Source: Clostridia bacterium
GTDB lineage: Bacteria; Bacillota; Clostridia; Christensenellales; UMGS416
DNA length: 64,000 nt
Assembly: GCA_016938675.1 (NCBI GenBank)
Contig: JAFGUF010000012.1
Span: 62,001-126,000 of the forward strand
Direction of reading: 5' to 3'
The notes beneath the pieces are model-generated. The model saw only the letters and a list, made by a program, of their open reading frames with translations, had not been told where the DNA came from and searched no databases. Position 1 is the stretch's first letter, and each line of letters begins with the position of its first letter. Both the position numbers and the translations under genes were made by a program. Positions 1 to 9,333 of the stretch are shown here, piece after piece.

Positions 1-1641
1 CTCCCATGGCACTAGGCAATTATGCTTGAAGTTTTTGTCATCGCGCTCTTCCGCGTATTCCCATCCATAGCGCAGCTTGCCCTGCATCCAGTCTTCATGT
101 TCCATTATTGCATACTGCTCCACTACATTAGCCGGCAGCTTATCCACCTCTTCGGCGTCATAGCCTGCAGACACCAGCGCATAGCCCAGCTTTCTTAGCT
201 TTTTGTCCATGTTCATAGCCTGCCGAAGATTGGAGTACCTTTCATCCGGCTTCAATTTATAGTAGTCCTCATCAACTTTTATATCTTCCTTCAGGAGCTT
301 TCTATTCTGAATATATTTGTTGTGTATCTCTATTGCGAGCAGCTCCATATTCTCAAGCAGCGGGCGTGGTACATCGATGTTTTTGCTTGCTTCAGCGAAT
401 ATTTCATCCAATGTGTCGCACTCAATTTTTAGCCCGTCGCTGAATACTTCATTAATGTTTAGTATTTCCTCGAAAAGCTGCTTTTTCTCATTTATAAACT
501 TCTCCGGGAATATGCCTCTTGCGGCTAAATATGTTATGGTAAGAGACTTATCATCAATGCTTATATTCGCGCTGCACGCCTGGGTTTTGTACTTCTCTAT
601 TATTCCGTAGCCTGCCCTGTTCCATTCCTGCAGCTCATCGCATAGCATCAGCAGATAGGCTATCGGGTATTCTTCTGCATTTAATGGCCTGTGGGTAAAA
701 TCCTTCTCTATTACATTGCGGTAATAGTTATGCAGCAAAATTGCGCCTGCGCTGTCTACAATAGCATTGTAGAATCTCGCCGGGGCTCTGCCCGTCACCT
801 GAGTTAAGTACCCATACCATTTAAGCACAATTATTGCGCTGTAGAAGCCATGGTCTATAAATGCACCCTTTGCCATAACCTCCGTGAAGTTATCCAGCTT
901 ATTTTTTATATCATCAATTGGTATATTAAGAGCAAGATGAATCTTCTGTGCCAGCAAGTCTATTGGCTGCAACAGGTCTATATACACGCTGCTTTCATTT
1001 TTCTCATACTGCTCTTTTATGAATTCCTTTTTAGGCAGCACTTCGGCTATTGAATTAAGCCTGCGGAAGTTTTCAAATTCCAAATGCGCCTTTATTTGTC
1101 CATTTTCTTCATCATGATCGGCATCCGTTGCGAACTTTAGAAAATTAAGCACCTGCTTTCCTATTATCTCAATGGGGTAACCCACATCGTGGAAAAGAGA
1201 CGCAAGCCCCCAGCGAAAGAAAAACTCCTCATGTTTTGTTTTGTAGTTTTCAGAGTATTTTTCTTCATCGAGAGTAACTTTGGTGAATATATCCCTGTAG
1301 TTTTTGTTCTGTATGTATATGCATATGCCAAGGATAAACACATTGACTGAATGAATATAGTGGTCTCTTTGTTTTTCTATCAATGTGGCTGCCTTCTCCT
1401 CATATGCGCTCAATACATCCAACAAATCCATGAATGGGTTATTCGAGCCTTCCAGCACTATGCGGTAAGTTCCGAAAAAGAGCTTGTATACATCAAAAGC
1501 TGTGTCTTTTCTCTCATCATCTAGGAATTCCTTTATAGACTGTTCCAAAGCATCTTTCAGTATGTTTCTTGAGTCGTCCGCTGATATTTCCAGCTCTCTA
1601 AAAAAATTGCTGATGTAGGTTTTTATGATATTTTCTTTCAT
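1..1641 (-). CDS. HD-domain protein with C-terminal RyR-like domain (C-terminus truncated by window edge)
   Basis: Not in the ORF track because its stop lies outside the window. Manual translation from ATG at 1641 is open to base 1. Starts MKENIIKTYISNFFRELEIS; has HSVNVFILG...WGLASLFHDVGYPIE...DHGFYSAIIVLK...LLMLCDELQEWNR (HD-like); ends EHEDWMQGKLRYGWEYAEERDDKNFKHNCLVPWE (RyR-like). Confidence 0.75.
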   Translation of the reverse strand, partial: MKENIIKTYISNFFRELEISADDSRNILKDALEQSIKEFLDDERKDTAFDVYKLFFGTYRIVLEGSNNPFMDLLDVLSAYEEKAATLIEKQRDHYIHSVNVFILGICIYIQNKNYRDIFTKVTLDEEKYSENYKTKHEEFFFRWGLASLFHDVGYPIEIIGKQVLNFLKFATDADHDEENGQIKAHLEFENFRRLNSIAEVLPKKEFIKEQYEKNESSVYIDLLQPIDLLAQKIHLALNIPIDDIKNKLDNFTEVMAKGAFIDHGFYSAIIVLKWYGYLTQVTGRAPARFYNAIVDSAGAILLHNYYRNVIEKDFTHRPLNAEEYPIAYLLMLCDELQEWNRAGYGIIEKYKTQACSANISIDDKSLTITYLAARGIFPEKFINEKKQLFEEILNINEVFSDGLKIECDTLDEIFAEASKNIDVPRPLLENMELLAIEIHNKYIQNRKLLKEDIKVDEDYYKLKPDERYSNLRQAMNMDKKLRKLGYALVSAGYDAEEVDKLPANVVEQYAIMEHEDWMQGKLRYGWEYAEERDDKNFKHNCLVPWE

Positions 1642-1722
1642 ATTTAGCTCTCCGTTCTTCTTGTCGCAGTGTGCGCTCTGTTAATATTATACACTGTATG
1701 CCAGCATAAAGCACATGCCGGC

Positions 1723-3345
1723 CTAATTATATTCAATCTCAAATGCAGCTCCTTCCAGCTGCTCTTCTGCTTCGCCGCGCATTGACTCGTCCATATACGC
1801 TTTTTTAAGGTTTGGAAGATTCAGCAACGGCTTAAGGTTTCCGTCTGCAGCGTCAGACAGAGTAATATATTCAAGATAGTTCAGTTCTTCAATTCCGCTG
1901 TAGCTTTTTATCGGCGTCTCTCGGATATCAAGATCATTTAGATTCTGCAGCCCCGCAAAAGCATCCATTGACGTAATCCATGTTTTGCCGACATCCAGGC
2001 TTCTGAGCATCGGGCACGTGGAAAGCGACGACACATCGGAAACCTTAGTGTCAAACAGGCTCAATGTTTTAAGCCTCTGCAGATTAGCAAGGGGTGATAT
2101 ATCTTCAATTGGATTATGCCGCAAATCAACAATCTCAAGCGATTCAAGGCCCGCAAGCGAAGATATGCCGGTAATATCCTGCAGAACTATGCGCACAATA
2201 AGCAAATTTTTCATTTTTTTCAGGTCATCAAGCGACTCGATGCCGCCGTTTTTTAGATATCCGTCATTCAGCGCCATATGTGTGCCCAGCTCATCGAACG
2301 ACGGGGAGTCCTCGGCTATGTGAGCGCCGTAAATATATATCTCCGTAATATTCAGCAGTTCAGTCTCTGATATTGGCTCGCCTTCTGCTTTATCAAGCTG
2401 AAGCCTGACCGCCTGCTCAATTAGCGGCTCAGAAAACCTGACATTATCCGGCGATGCAAAAGGCTCAATATCGGTATACCTGCCAAGCGCAAATCCTGTG
2501 CAGAGAAACACAATGCATGCAGAGGCGGCTATTATCAGCCTGAGCCCCCCGTTCCTGCTTCGCCTGGCTGCGAGCAATGCCTTCTTTGCCTTTTCCACAG
2601 TGGCGTAGCGCTTGTCCGGTGCGAATTCGCAGCACCTTTTGATCACCTTTCTGATGCGCTGGCTGCCTATTTTCTCCAGAATTTTCTTTACTTCATATTC
2701 TCCGGTTATCAGCCAGCCCAAAAGCACCCCCATGGAAAATATGTCTGTCCTCTTGTCGGTCTGTGCAAATCCATACTGCTCCGGTGCAGCAAAATACTTT
2801 GTGCCATAGCACACTGTGTCCTCGCCGGCCTCACTGTTGTATACCCGTGATATGCCGAAGTCAATCAGCTTCAGTTCGCCTTTTTTGTCTATTAGAATAT
2901 TCTGCGGCTTTATGTCGCGATGGATAACCGGCGGCTTCCGGCTGTGCAGATATATGAGTATGTCGCAAAGCATAATCCCAAATTCTGCAGCCTTTTGCTC
3001 ATCAACAGTGTTTTTCTTTATGTATTCATCCAGCGGCGTGCCGTCAATATATTCCCGCACAACGCAAAGCATCTCGCCGTTTTCATATGAGCCTTCAAAT
3101 CGCGGCAATCCGTGATGGCTAAGATTTTTCAAAATGTCCGCTTCCGTATAATCAGAAAGCAAAGATTTATCAGTGTAGCACTTGGCGACCAAAAGCCTGC
3201 CCTCGCTTTTTTCCTTGATAAGCAGAGTCATGCTGTCCGCGCTGGATGATAAGCACTCAAGTGTTTCGTATTTGTCTATAAACTCGTCGGGGTATTTATT
3301 GCAGCCGCTGCCTTCAATTATGCTTTCAATGTAGGCATCATCCAT
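1723..3345 (-). CDS. Membrane Ser/Thr protein kinase with C-terminal leucine-rich repeats
   Basis: Kinase motifs HRDIKPQNILID, DFGISR, APEQYG; one TM (LIIAASACIVFLCTGFALG); then SDS22/internalin-like LRRs (LQRLKTLSLFDTKVSDVSSLSTCPMLRSLDV). Confidence 0.9.
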   Translation of the reverse strand: MDDAYIESIIEGSGCNKYPDEFIDKYETLECLSSSADSMTLLIKEKSEGRLLVAKCYTDKSLLSDYTEADILKNLSHHGLPRFEGSYENGEMLCVVREYIDGTPLDEYIKKNTVDEQKAAEFGIMLCDILIYLHSRKPPVIHRDIKPQNILIDKKGELKLIDFGISRVYNSEAGEDTVCYGTKYFAAPEQYGFAQTDKRTDIFSMGVLLGWLITGEYEVKKILEKIGSQRIRKVIKRCCEFAPDKRYATVEKAKKALLAARRSRNGGLRLIIAASACIVFLCTGFALGRYTDIEPFASPDNVRFSEPLIEQAVRLQLDKAEGEPISETELLNITEIYIYGAHIAEDSPSFDELGTHMALNDGYLKNGGIESLDDLKKMKNLLIVRIVLQDITGISSLAGLESLEIVDLRHNPIEDISPLANLQRLKTLSLFDTKVSDVSSLSTCPMLRSLDVGKTWITSMDAFAGLQNLNDLDIRETPIKSYSGIEELNYLEYITLSDAADGNLKPLLNLPNLKKAYMDESMRGEAEEQLEGAAFEIEYN

Positions 3346-3802
3346 TGTGTGTTTCCTCTCTGTCCAGAGGCGTCAGATTCAGCATTGAAAGTATCTCCTG
3401 CGCTTCGTCAAAGCTTTTCTTGTCATGTATGCATCGGAGTATTGCAGCGTCCCTCAGTATTCTAGGATAAAGCGGGCTCATCTGAGCAATTTTCAGCATA
3501 TCCTGTGTTGTTTCCTCGTCCATCTGCATCCCAAATGCCAGCTGAATCAGCTTGTCCCGGGAGGGCTTTCGCGTTCCGTTTAGTATCTGATGCAGGTAGT
3601 TCCTGTCAATATTGCACCGCAAAACGATCTCCGCCACTGAAATGCCGCTGCTTTTCCTCTGCGCACAAAGAAACTCATTCAGCCTTACAGGCCGAAGGTC
3701 GTCGGTGTTTTCTTTAATGAATGTTTCAATATCGGGGGCCATAAAAAGCCTGCGCCGCAGCGTCTCTGTAGCATGCAGTTTAATAAGTTCATCATACGGC
3801 AT
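3338..3802 (-). CDS. XRE-type HTH protein, overlaps the kinase start by 8 nt
   Basis: ISVAEIVLRCNIDRNYLHQILNGTRKPSRDKLIQLAFGMQM; paralogous to 3971..4402. Confidence 0.75.
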   Translation of the reverse strand: MPYDELIKLHATETLRRRLFMAPDIETFIKENTDDLRPVRLNEFLCAQRKSSGISVAEIVLRCNIDRNYLHQILNGTRKPSRDKLIQLAFGMQMDEETTQDMLKIAQMSPLYPRILRDAAILRCIHDKKSFDEAQEILSMLNLTPLDREETHNG

Positions 3803-3970
3803 TTTTTGTCTCTCCTCACAGATGCTATATTAATATTATAGTCTTTGCCGCACGATGTATCAAGCATTGTTTGCCATAGTTTCAAACATATATTCATTAT
3901 TACAGCAAGCAGCCTGTAAAAAATACAGGCTGCTGATCTTTTTTCTTACGGCACTTTCATAGAGCCTATT

Positions 3971-4402
3971 TTATTCTGCCTGCGTGCAAAGAGCCTCCAT
4001 GCCGAATTCTGCCAGCAGCTCACCAGTTTCGTTAAGGCCTAATCCGTGCTCTATTGAATACAGTATGACTGCGTCCCTTTTAATCCTCGGGTAGAGCATG
4101 CTTTTGCGTGCTGCTCTCAATAGCTCCTGAGTCTTTTCAAGGTCCAGCCCGAAGCCGAATGCCAGCTGAATCACCTTGTCCCTCGCCGGCCTCCTCGTCC
4201 CGTTGAATATCTGATGCCCGTATGTTCTTGTTATCCCTGAGCGCCTGATGACATGCTCTCGCTTCATTTCAAGTTCGCGGCATAGATTATTTAAATACTC
4301 CGGAAAAGGAGGCAGCGACGCCTCATCCAGCATTTTTTTATCCAGTCTGCCGGATATCAGTTCCTTTAATAAATCATCGGTCTTCAGCTCTCGTTTGCTC
4401 AT
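3971..4402 (-). CDS. XRE-type HTH protein, paralog of 3338..3802
   Basis: HVIRRSGITRTYGHQIFNGTRRPARDKVIQLAFGFGLDLEKTQELL; ATG at 4402 preceded by a GGGGGAAA RBS (track ORF begins at 4429). Confidence 0.75.
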   Translation of the reverse strand: MSKRELKTDDLLKELISGRLDKKMLDEASLPPFPEYLNNLCRELEMKREHVIRRSGITRTYGHQIFNGTRRPARDKVIQLAFGFGLDLEKTQELLRAARKSMLYPRIKRDAVILYSIEHGLGLNETGELLAEFGMEALCTQAE

Positions 4403-4445
4403 TTTCCCCCACCATATTTCCTTGCCCAATCGCCGTCTTTACCTA

Positions 4446-6068
4446 TCAATATTCACCCGCAGGCATTGCATAGAGTTCCTCAATACTCATTCCGAAGGTA
4501 TCATTAATGTATTTAATCATCAATTCTACCGGGTATATATATATGTCATCTATGCTTGGGTCATTGAACGCGTTTTTGAAGTATTGCTCCGATGTAATGC
4601 TGTTGTCGCTGCACCAGCCATCAATTGCCTCATGTGTATCATAATAGAATTCGTATTTTGCTCCGCCCCCGAAGTTGTCATCGCCGCCTACGAGGAACTT
4701 ATTTTCTCCGACGTAATACTTAACCACAATCCTGTAATCATCACTTATTGAGGTAAAGAAGCTGACGTCGCCGCCTTCTTCCCATTCTCCCCATTCTGGA
4801 TTGCGCACCTCCACATTAAAATACTTGCCGGCTTTTTTCTCGTAGTAATAAGCGTTGTCTTCCCTCTTCTCAGTAAATCCCCAGCCAGCCAGAGTCGATG
4901 TATCCGGCTCTACTACCTCATATGGCAGTGCATAAATGTCGTTAGCGTTCGTGCCGAAAAGCACTGCCAGCCTGTCATTGATAAACTTAATTGGAGCTTC
5001 TAATATATCCATTGTGCCCATTGCCTCCGGCAGCATCTCATTGATCAGGTTCTCTGCTTCCTGCTGCTCTCCGTATATAAATTCAGTATTTTTGCTATCT
5101 ATATAGTAATTATATCTCTGAACAAAAACACCGTCTTTTACAATAGAAACGACATATCTTTTTTCATTCGGATAGTAGCCCACCTCAAAACGGTTTTCAT
5201 TGCTGAAGTCCGGTATTACCATAACCGGGCAGTTTTCCTCCGGGCCAATATTCTGATAGCGCAGTATGACTACGTCTTCTTCCGTCTTATACCCGAAAAA
5301 GTCGTCTACCTGCCCAAATCCCATATCTTTCAGAGAAGAGTACACACTAAAATCAGCTTCTTCAAGATTAGGGTAAATATCCTTAAGCGGAGTGAAGTCC
5401 TCTATCGGGCATCCTGCCAGCTCCAGCTTTTTAAGGTTTGTAAGCCCTGCAAGGGGCGATACGTCACTTGCCCAGCAATCATTCAGTGATAAATCGTGCA
5501 GCCCGATAAGGCCGGAAAGCGGGCTCAAATCCTCTATTGTCGAATATCCTATAAAAAGAGTACCAAGGTTAGTCAGGTCCGCAAGCGGCGAATAGTCGCT
5601 TGCTTCACAGTTGAATATGCAAAGAAAGCCAAGCTGCGGCAGATTGGAAAGCGGCGAAATATCCTTAATATGGTTGCCGCCGATTGCAAGCCCTGTCAGC
5701 TTAGTAAGGCCTGAAAGCGGGCTTATATCTGTAATTCCATGAAACTGCACAGAAAGGTCTTTCAGATTCACAAAATATTTCAGCGCGCTGATATCCGTTA
5801 TCACTTCCTCCGGCGGCGGCCAGCTGTTATCCATACTGAGCTTTTCAACAGCGGCTGCTTCCTCTAGGGTTATGTCGCCTTCCGGTTTGCCCATTTCCTC
5901 CCTTATGCGCGCCTCCAAAATAGCATCATTGAAAATAACGATGTCTTCATTTTGCTCAGGCTCTGCCTGCTCTGTCGGCGTTGGCTCATCCTGCGCAGGC
6001 GTCTTGCCGCAGGCAGCCATGGATAAAACCATGATGAGCGCTAAAAAAACAATAACAACTCTTTTCAT
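4446..6068 (-). CDS. Leucine-rich-repeat lipoprotein
   Basis: Lipobox MKRVVIVFLALIMVLSMAACGKT; repeats such as LTGLAIGGNHIKDISPLSNLPQLGFL; GGAGGAG RBS before ATG 6068 (track ORF begins at 6167). Confidence 0.85.
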   Translation of the reverse strand: MKRVVIVFLALIMVLSMAACGKTPAQDEPTPTEQAEPEQNEDIVIFNDAILEARIREEMGKPEGDITLEEAAAVEKLSMDNSWPPPEEVITDISALKYFVNLKDLSVQFHGITDISPLSGLTKLTGLAIGGNHIKDISPLSNLPQLGFLCIFNCEASDYSPLADLTNLGTLFIGYSTIEDLSPLSGLIGLHDLSLNDCWASDVSPLAGLTNLKKLELAGCPIEDFTPLKDIYPNLEEADFSVYSSLKDMGFGQVDDFFGYKTEEDVVILRYQNIGPEENCPVMVIPDFSNENRFEVGYYPNEKRYVVSIVKDGVFVQRYNYYIDSKNTEFIYGEQQEAENLINEMLPEAMGTMDILEAPIKFINDRLAVLFGTNANDIYALPYEVVEPDTSTLAGWGFTEKREDNAYYYEKKAGKYFNVEVRNPEWGEWEEGGDVSFFTSISDDYRIVVKYYVGENKFLVGGDDNFGGGAKYEFYYDTHEAIDGWCSDNSITSEQYFKNAFNDPSIDDIYIYPVELMIKYINDTFGMSIEELYAMPAGEY

Positions 6069-6256
6069 ATATTCTCCTCCGTCATTATATAATATATTGT
6101 TTTGAATGCAGATCAGCGAATAATTAAATAGCTGTTCCGCATTTTCATTTCTGTAATATAATAACATAAATGTTTTTTAGAAAGGTATGCAGCCTGCATT
6201 CTTTCTTACGGAATATATGTGTATAAAGGTGTGTGACAAGAAAAACGATTCATTAT

Positions 6257-7303
6257 TTAGTGCCTGTGCCTGTGATGCTCATCAGGATAATGGCTGTGGG
6301 AGTGCTCCATTTTTTCATGCTGATGCTCATGAGAATGATATCCTTCAATGTTTCCCTCATGCACATGATCATGGTGTCCGTCGTCGTGCCTGTGCTTATG
6401 CTCATGCAGCTGCAGCTCATGGATATGTGCATGGTTATGCAGCTCTGAAGCCATCATATATGCAGCTATCATCATTAGAAAAAGCGCAGCGATAAAGCTG
6501 GCTGATATGCTTTCGCGCAGAATTATCCAGGATAGTATCACCCCGATAAAGGGCGCAATGGAATAGTATATGCTTGTCCTCACAGCGCCTAGGCTGCGCT
6601 GCGCAAATACATAAAAAAGAATGCTGAGCCCATAAGACACAAAGCCAAGGATCAAGGCGCAGGCTATGTAGAAAATATCCGTTGTAAATTCTCCCCACGC
6701 TGCACATGCTATCAGCGCGCCTATACCTGAGCCAAGGCCCTTTATTATAACTATCTGAACAGGGTCTTTCAGTGAAATCTGCCGTGTGCAGTTGTTTTCA
6801 ACGCCCCAGCTTAAGCAGGCAAGCAGAATATAAAGAGAGCCAAATGAAAAATGAACCTCATTTCCCGAGCTGAATGTCAATATAGCGCTTGCGGCGATAA
6901 TCAGCGCCATAGCTACCCATTGCCTTTTACCGATGGCTTCCTTAAAAAATACCAATGCAATAATAGATGTTGCTGCAATTTCAAAATTATTTAATAACGA
7001 GGCCGTTCCCGCGGTGGTTTTTTGCAGGCCAAGGAGCATCAAGATAGGCGCTATAATATCCAGAAGAATGATCGCTGCTAAATAAGGCAATTCTTTCTTG
7101 GTTAGGCTGGCTTCTTTCGTCTTCTCTGTTCCTGCTTTTGAAGCAAAATGATATATCAGCATACCTGTTCCTGCACCTATATATAAAAGCGCAGCCATAA
7201 AAAGCGGATTTATATAGTCCAGCAGTATTTTGGATGCAGGAGCGCTGATACCATATAGCGCGGCCGCAAGGATTGCCAATATGATTTTATTGCTGTTTTT
7301 CAT
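6257..7303 (-). CDS. DMT/EamA-family transporter with C-terminal histidine-rich tail
   Basis: Multiple hydrophobic helices of EamA type; C-terminal tail ELHNHAHIHELQLHEHKHRHDDGHHDHVHEG...HHRHRH. Confidence 0.85.
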   Translation of the reverse strand: MKNSNKIILAILAAALYGISAPASKILLDYINPLFMAALLYIGAGTGMLIYHFASKAGTEKTKEASLTKKELPYLAAIILLDIIAPILMLLGLQKTTAGTASLLNNFEIAATSIIALVFFKEAIGKRQWVAMALIIAASAILTFSSGNEVHFSFGSLYILLACLSWGVENNCTRQISLKDPVQIVIIKGLGSGIGALIACAAWGEFTTDIFYIACALILGFVSYGLSILFYVFAQRSLGAVRTSIYYSIAPFIGVILSWIILRESISASFIAALFLMMIAAYMMASELHNHAHIHELQLHEHKHRHDDGHHDHVHEGNIEGYHSHEHQHEKMEHSHSHYPDEHHRHRH

Positions 7304-7413
7304 TTACACCTCATTTTATTATCTGCATGATCTGTTATCTATTTTATCATAATATTGTATTTAAATGAATCCTGCTTCATTCAGATAAACCTAACCGCCT
7401 GCGATTTGAATCA

Positions 7414-7442
7414 AAAAGCACACCGAAAAAACGGTATGCTTG
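7414..7442 (-). terminator. Intrinsic terminator downstream of the HAD-IIA gene
   Basis: Minus strand AAGCATACCGTTTTTTCGGTGTGCTTTTTG. Confidence 0.7.
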
Positions 7443-7486
7443 TATTCTGTGTTAATTTTTTAAATTTGTTATGAAGCAAGAATCTA

Positions 7487-8260
7487 CTATTTGAATATAT
7501 CCCCTACGCCGTCTAATATGTACTTCGGCCTGTATGAGAATTTCTTCATAGATTCTAGCGATGTTACTCCGCTTAATACCAGCACAGTATCGACTGCGGC
7601 CTCAATGCCTGCAACGATGTCTGTATCCATCCTGTCGCCTATTATTACGGCGTCCTCGTTGTTAACGCCTAGTGTGCTTAGTCCGTGTCGCATCATCAAA
7701 GGATTAGGCTTTCCTACAAAGTAGGCTTTCTTTCCTGTGGCCATCTCAATCGGGGATATCAGCGCTCTGGTTGCCGGTGCTATTCCGCCGTCTACCGGGC
7801 CCGTGACGTCAAAATTGCAGCCTATTAATTTCGCGCCCTTTAAAACGAGCTGTGTCGCCTTCTCCATCATCTCGTAATTGTATGTCCTCGTTTCGCCCAG
7901 CACTACGTAGTCCGGGTCGACATTATTCATCAGAAACCCAACATTATACATGGCGTTGGTCAGCCCTGTATCGCCGATTACATATGCGCTGCCGCCGGGG
8001 CACTGCTTCTTCAAAAAGCTGGCAGTGGCCAGAGCAGATGTATAGAAATGCTCCTCGTTTACGTTTATGCCCATGTTCTGCAGCTTCATCTGCAGTTCTT
8101 TTCTTGTCTTTGATGAGTTATTCGTCAAAAATAAGAAATCTTTATTTTCTTTCTGCAGCCAGTCGACAAATTCCTTTGCTCCCGGGAGCAGTTTGCTTCC
8201 ATGATATATAACACCGTCCATATCGCATATGAACCCTTTTTTGCTCTCCAATTCTTTCAT
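7487..8260 (-). CDS. HAD-IIA family hydrolase (NagD-like)
   Basis: ICDMDGVIYHGSKLLPGA, FLTNNSSKTR, GKPNPLMM, VIIGDRMDTDI. Confidence 0.9.
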   Translation of the reverse strand: MKELESKKGFICDMDGVIYHGSKLLPGAKEFVDWLQKENKDFLFLTNNSSKTRKELQMKLQNMGINVNEEHFYTSALATASFLKKQCPGGSAYVIGDTGLTNAMYNVGFLMNNVDPDYVVLGETRTYNYEMMEKATQLVLKGAKLIGCNFDVTGPVDGGIAPATRALISPIEMATGKKAYFVGKPNPLMMRHGLSTLGVNNEDAVIIGDRMDTDIVAGIEAAVDTVLVLSGVTSLESMKKFSYRPKYILDGVGDIFK

Positions 8261-8381
8261 TTCATTTCCTCACATTATTTTTCCTTTTATTCATATATCA
8301 TTATAGTATACCTTACTGTCTATTGTAAATTGATTTTCTGTAAATTCTTCCTTAATAATAGTAAAATTGAAATTATCTTTT

Positions 8382-8430
8382 CACGACCACCACCCTTATT
8401 TTAAGGGGCTATCGCCCCTTAACAACCCTA
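8382..8430 (-). repeat. Interspersed repeat family C, copy 1
   Basis: Minus strand GGGTTGTTAAGGGGCGATAGCCCCTTAAAATAAGGGTGGTGG; matches copies at 18075 and 63178. Confidence 0.7.
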
Positions 8431-8486
8431 TAAGCAATCATTTCTATTTTTAGTTAAGCGAGTTGAGCTTTTAAGCACAGTCTCAG

Positions 8487-8546
8487 CCTCCAATAATCAG
8501 GAAAGGTGGCGCTCGCAAGCGACGGAGGCGTTTTTATATAATATTC
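8487..8546 (+). repeat. Interspersed repeat family B, copy 1
   Basis: cctccaataatcaggaaaggtggcgctcgcaagcgacggaggcgtttttat; near-identical to 57338..57390. Confidence 0.7.
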
Positions 8547-8708
8547 TCTATTGGCATTTTTTCTATGCGGGGTTAAGCGCATTGCGCTTTCGCAGCCCCA
8601 AATATCAAGGGGAGGGGCGGAAAAAGAACAAAGCACCTGTGTATACAGATGCCTTATTCAATATAGATATACGAAAATGAAGGATTGCCAAATCAGTAAT
8701 TTCTATCA

Positions 8709-9332
8709 TTAAATCATGATGTCAAAGTCCGCTTCCGTTGCCGCAGCCACGTCATCTAATGTTACGCCTTCTGAAAGCTCGGTTAATGTGAGCTTGCCTT
8801 CCAAAAATTTAAACACACATAGCTCCGTCACTATCATGTCCACAACGCCCACTGCAGTTAAAGGCAGTGTGCACTTTTTGAGTACCTTTGGCGCTCCCTT
8901 TGCTGTGTGCTGCATCGCTATAATAACACGCTTTGCTCCGGTTACTAGATCCATTGCCCCGCCCATGCCGGGAACCATTTTTCCGGGTATCATCCAGCTT
9001 GCGAGGCTGCCGGTTTCATCCACCTGCAGAGCGCCAAGCACAGTAACATCCACATGTCCGCCTCTTATAAGGGCGAATGAATATGCTGAGTCAAAATACA
9101 TTCCGCCGGGAACTATTGTTACGGGCTGCGCTCCTGCGTTTGTTATATCCCTGTCTTCCTGGCCCTCTTCCGGCTTGCAGCCCATGCCCAGCATGCCGTT
9201 TTCGGACTGGAAAGTTAAATCCGCTTCCAGATAATCAGCAACCATTGTAGGCAGCCCTATGCCGAGGTTCACCATATAGCCGTCTTTCAATTCCTTAGCC
9301 ACTCTTCTGGCTATCATTTCTTTAGCGTCCAT
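8709..9332 (-). CDS. atoA: Acetoacetate/butyrate-type CoA-transferase beta subunit
   Basis: CoA-transferase subunit B motif ([52 protein letters not shown]); RBS GGAGG before ATG 9332. Confidence 0.88.
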   Translation of the reverse strand: MDAKEMIARRVAKELKDGYMVNLGIGLPTMVADYLEADLTFQSENGMLGMGCKPEEGQEDRDITNAGAQPVTIVPGGMYFDSAYSFALIRGGHVDVTVLGALQVDETGSLASWMIPGKMVPGMGGAMDLVTGAKRVIIAMQHTAKGAPKVLKKCTLPLTAVGVVDMIVTELCVFKFLEGKLTLTELSEGVTLDDVAAATEADFDIMI

Positions 9333-9333
9333 A

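Noticed and set aside
3908-3940. Hairpin AGCAGCCTGTA-AAAAA-TACAGGCTGCT between the two XRE genes as an operon terminator
   Set aside because: The T-tract follows the hairpin on the plus strand, whereas both genes are on the minus strand, so it is unlikely to terminate this operon; retained only as a hairpin of unknown role.
6187-6495. Plus-strand ORFs rich in Ala/His/Met over the His-rich tail of the DMT transporter
   Set aside because: Produced by the repetitive codons of the His-rich tail read on the other strand.
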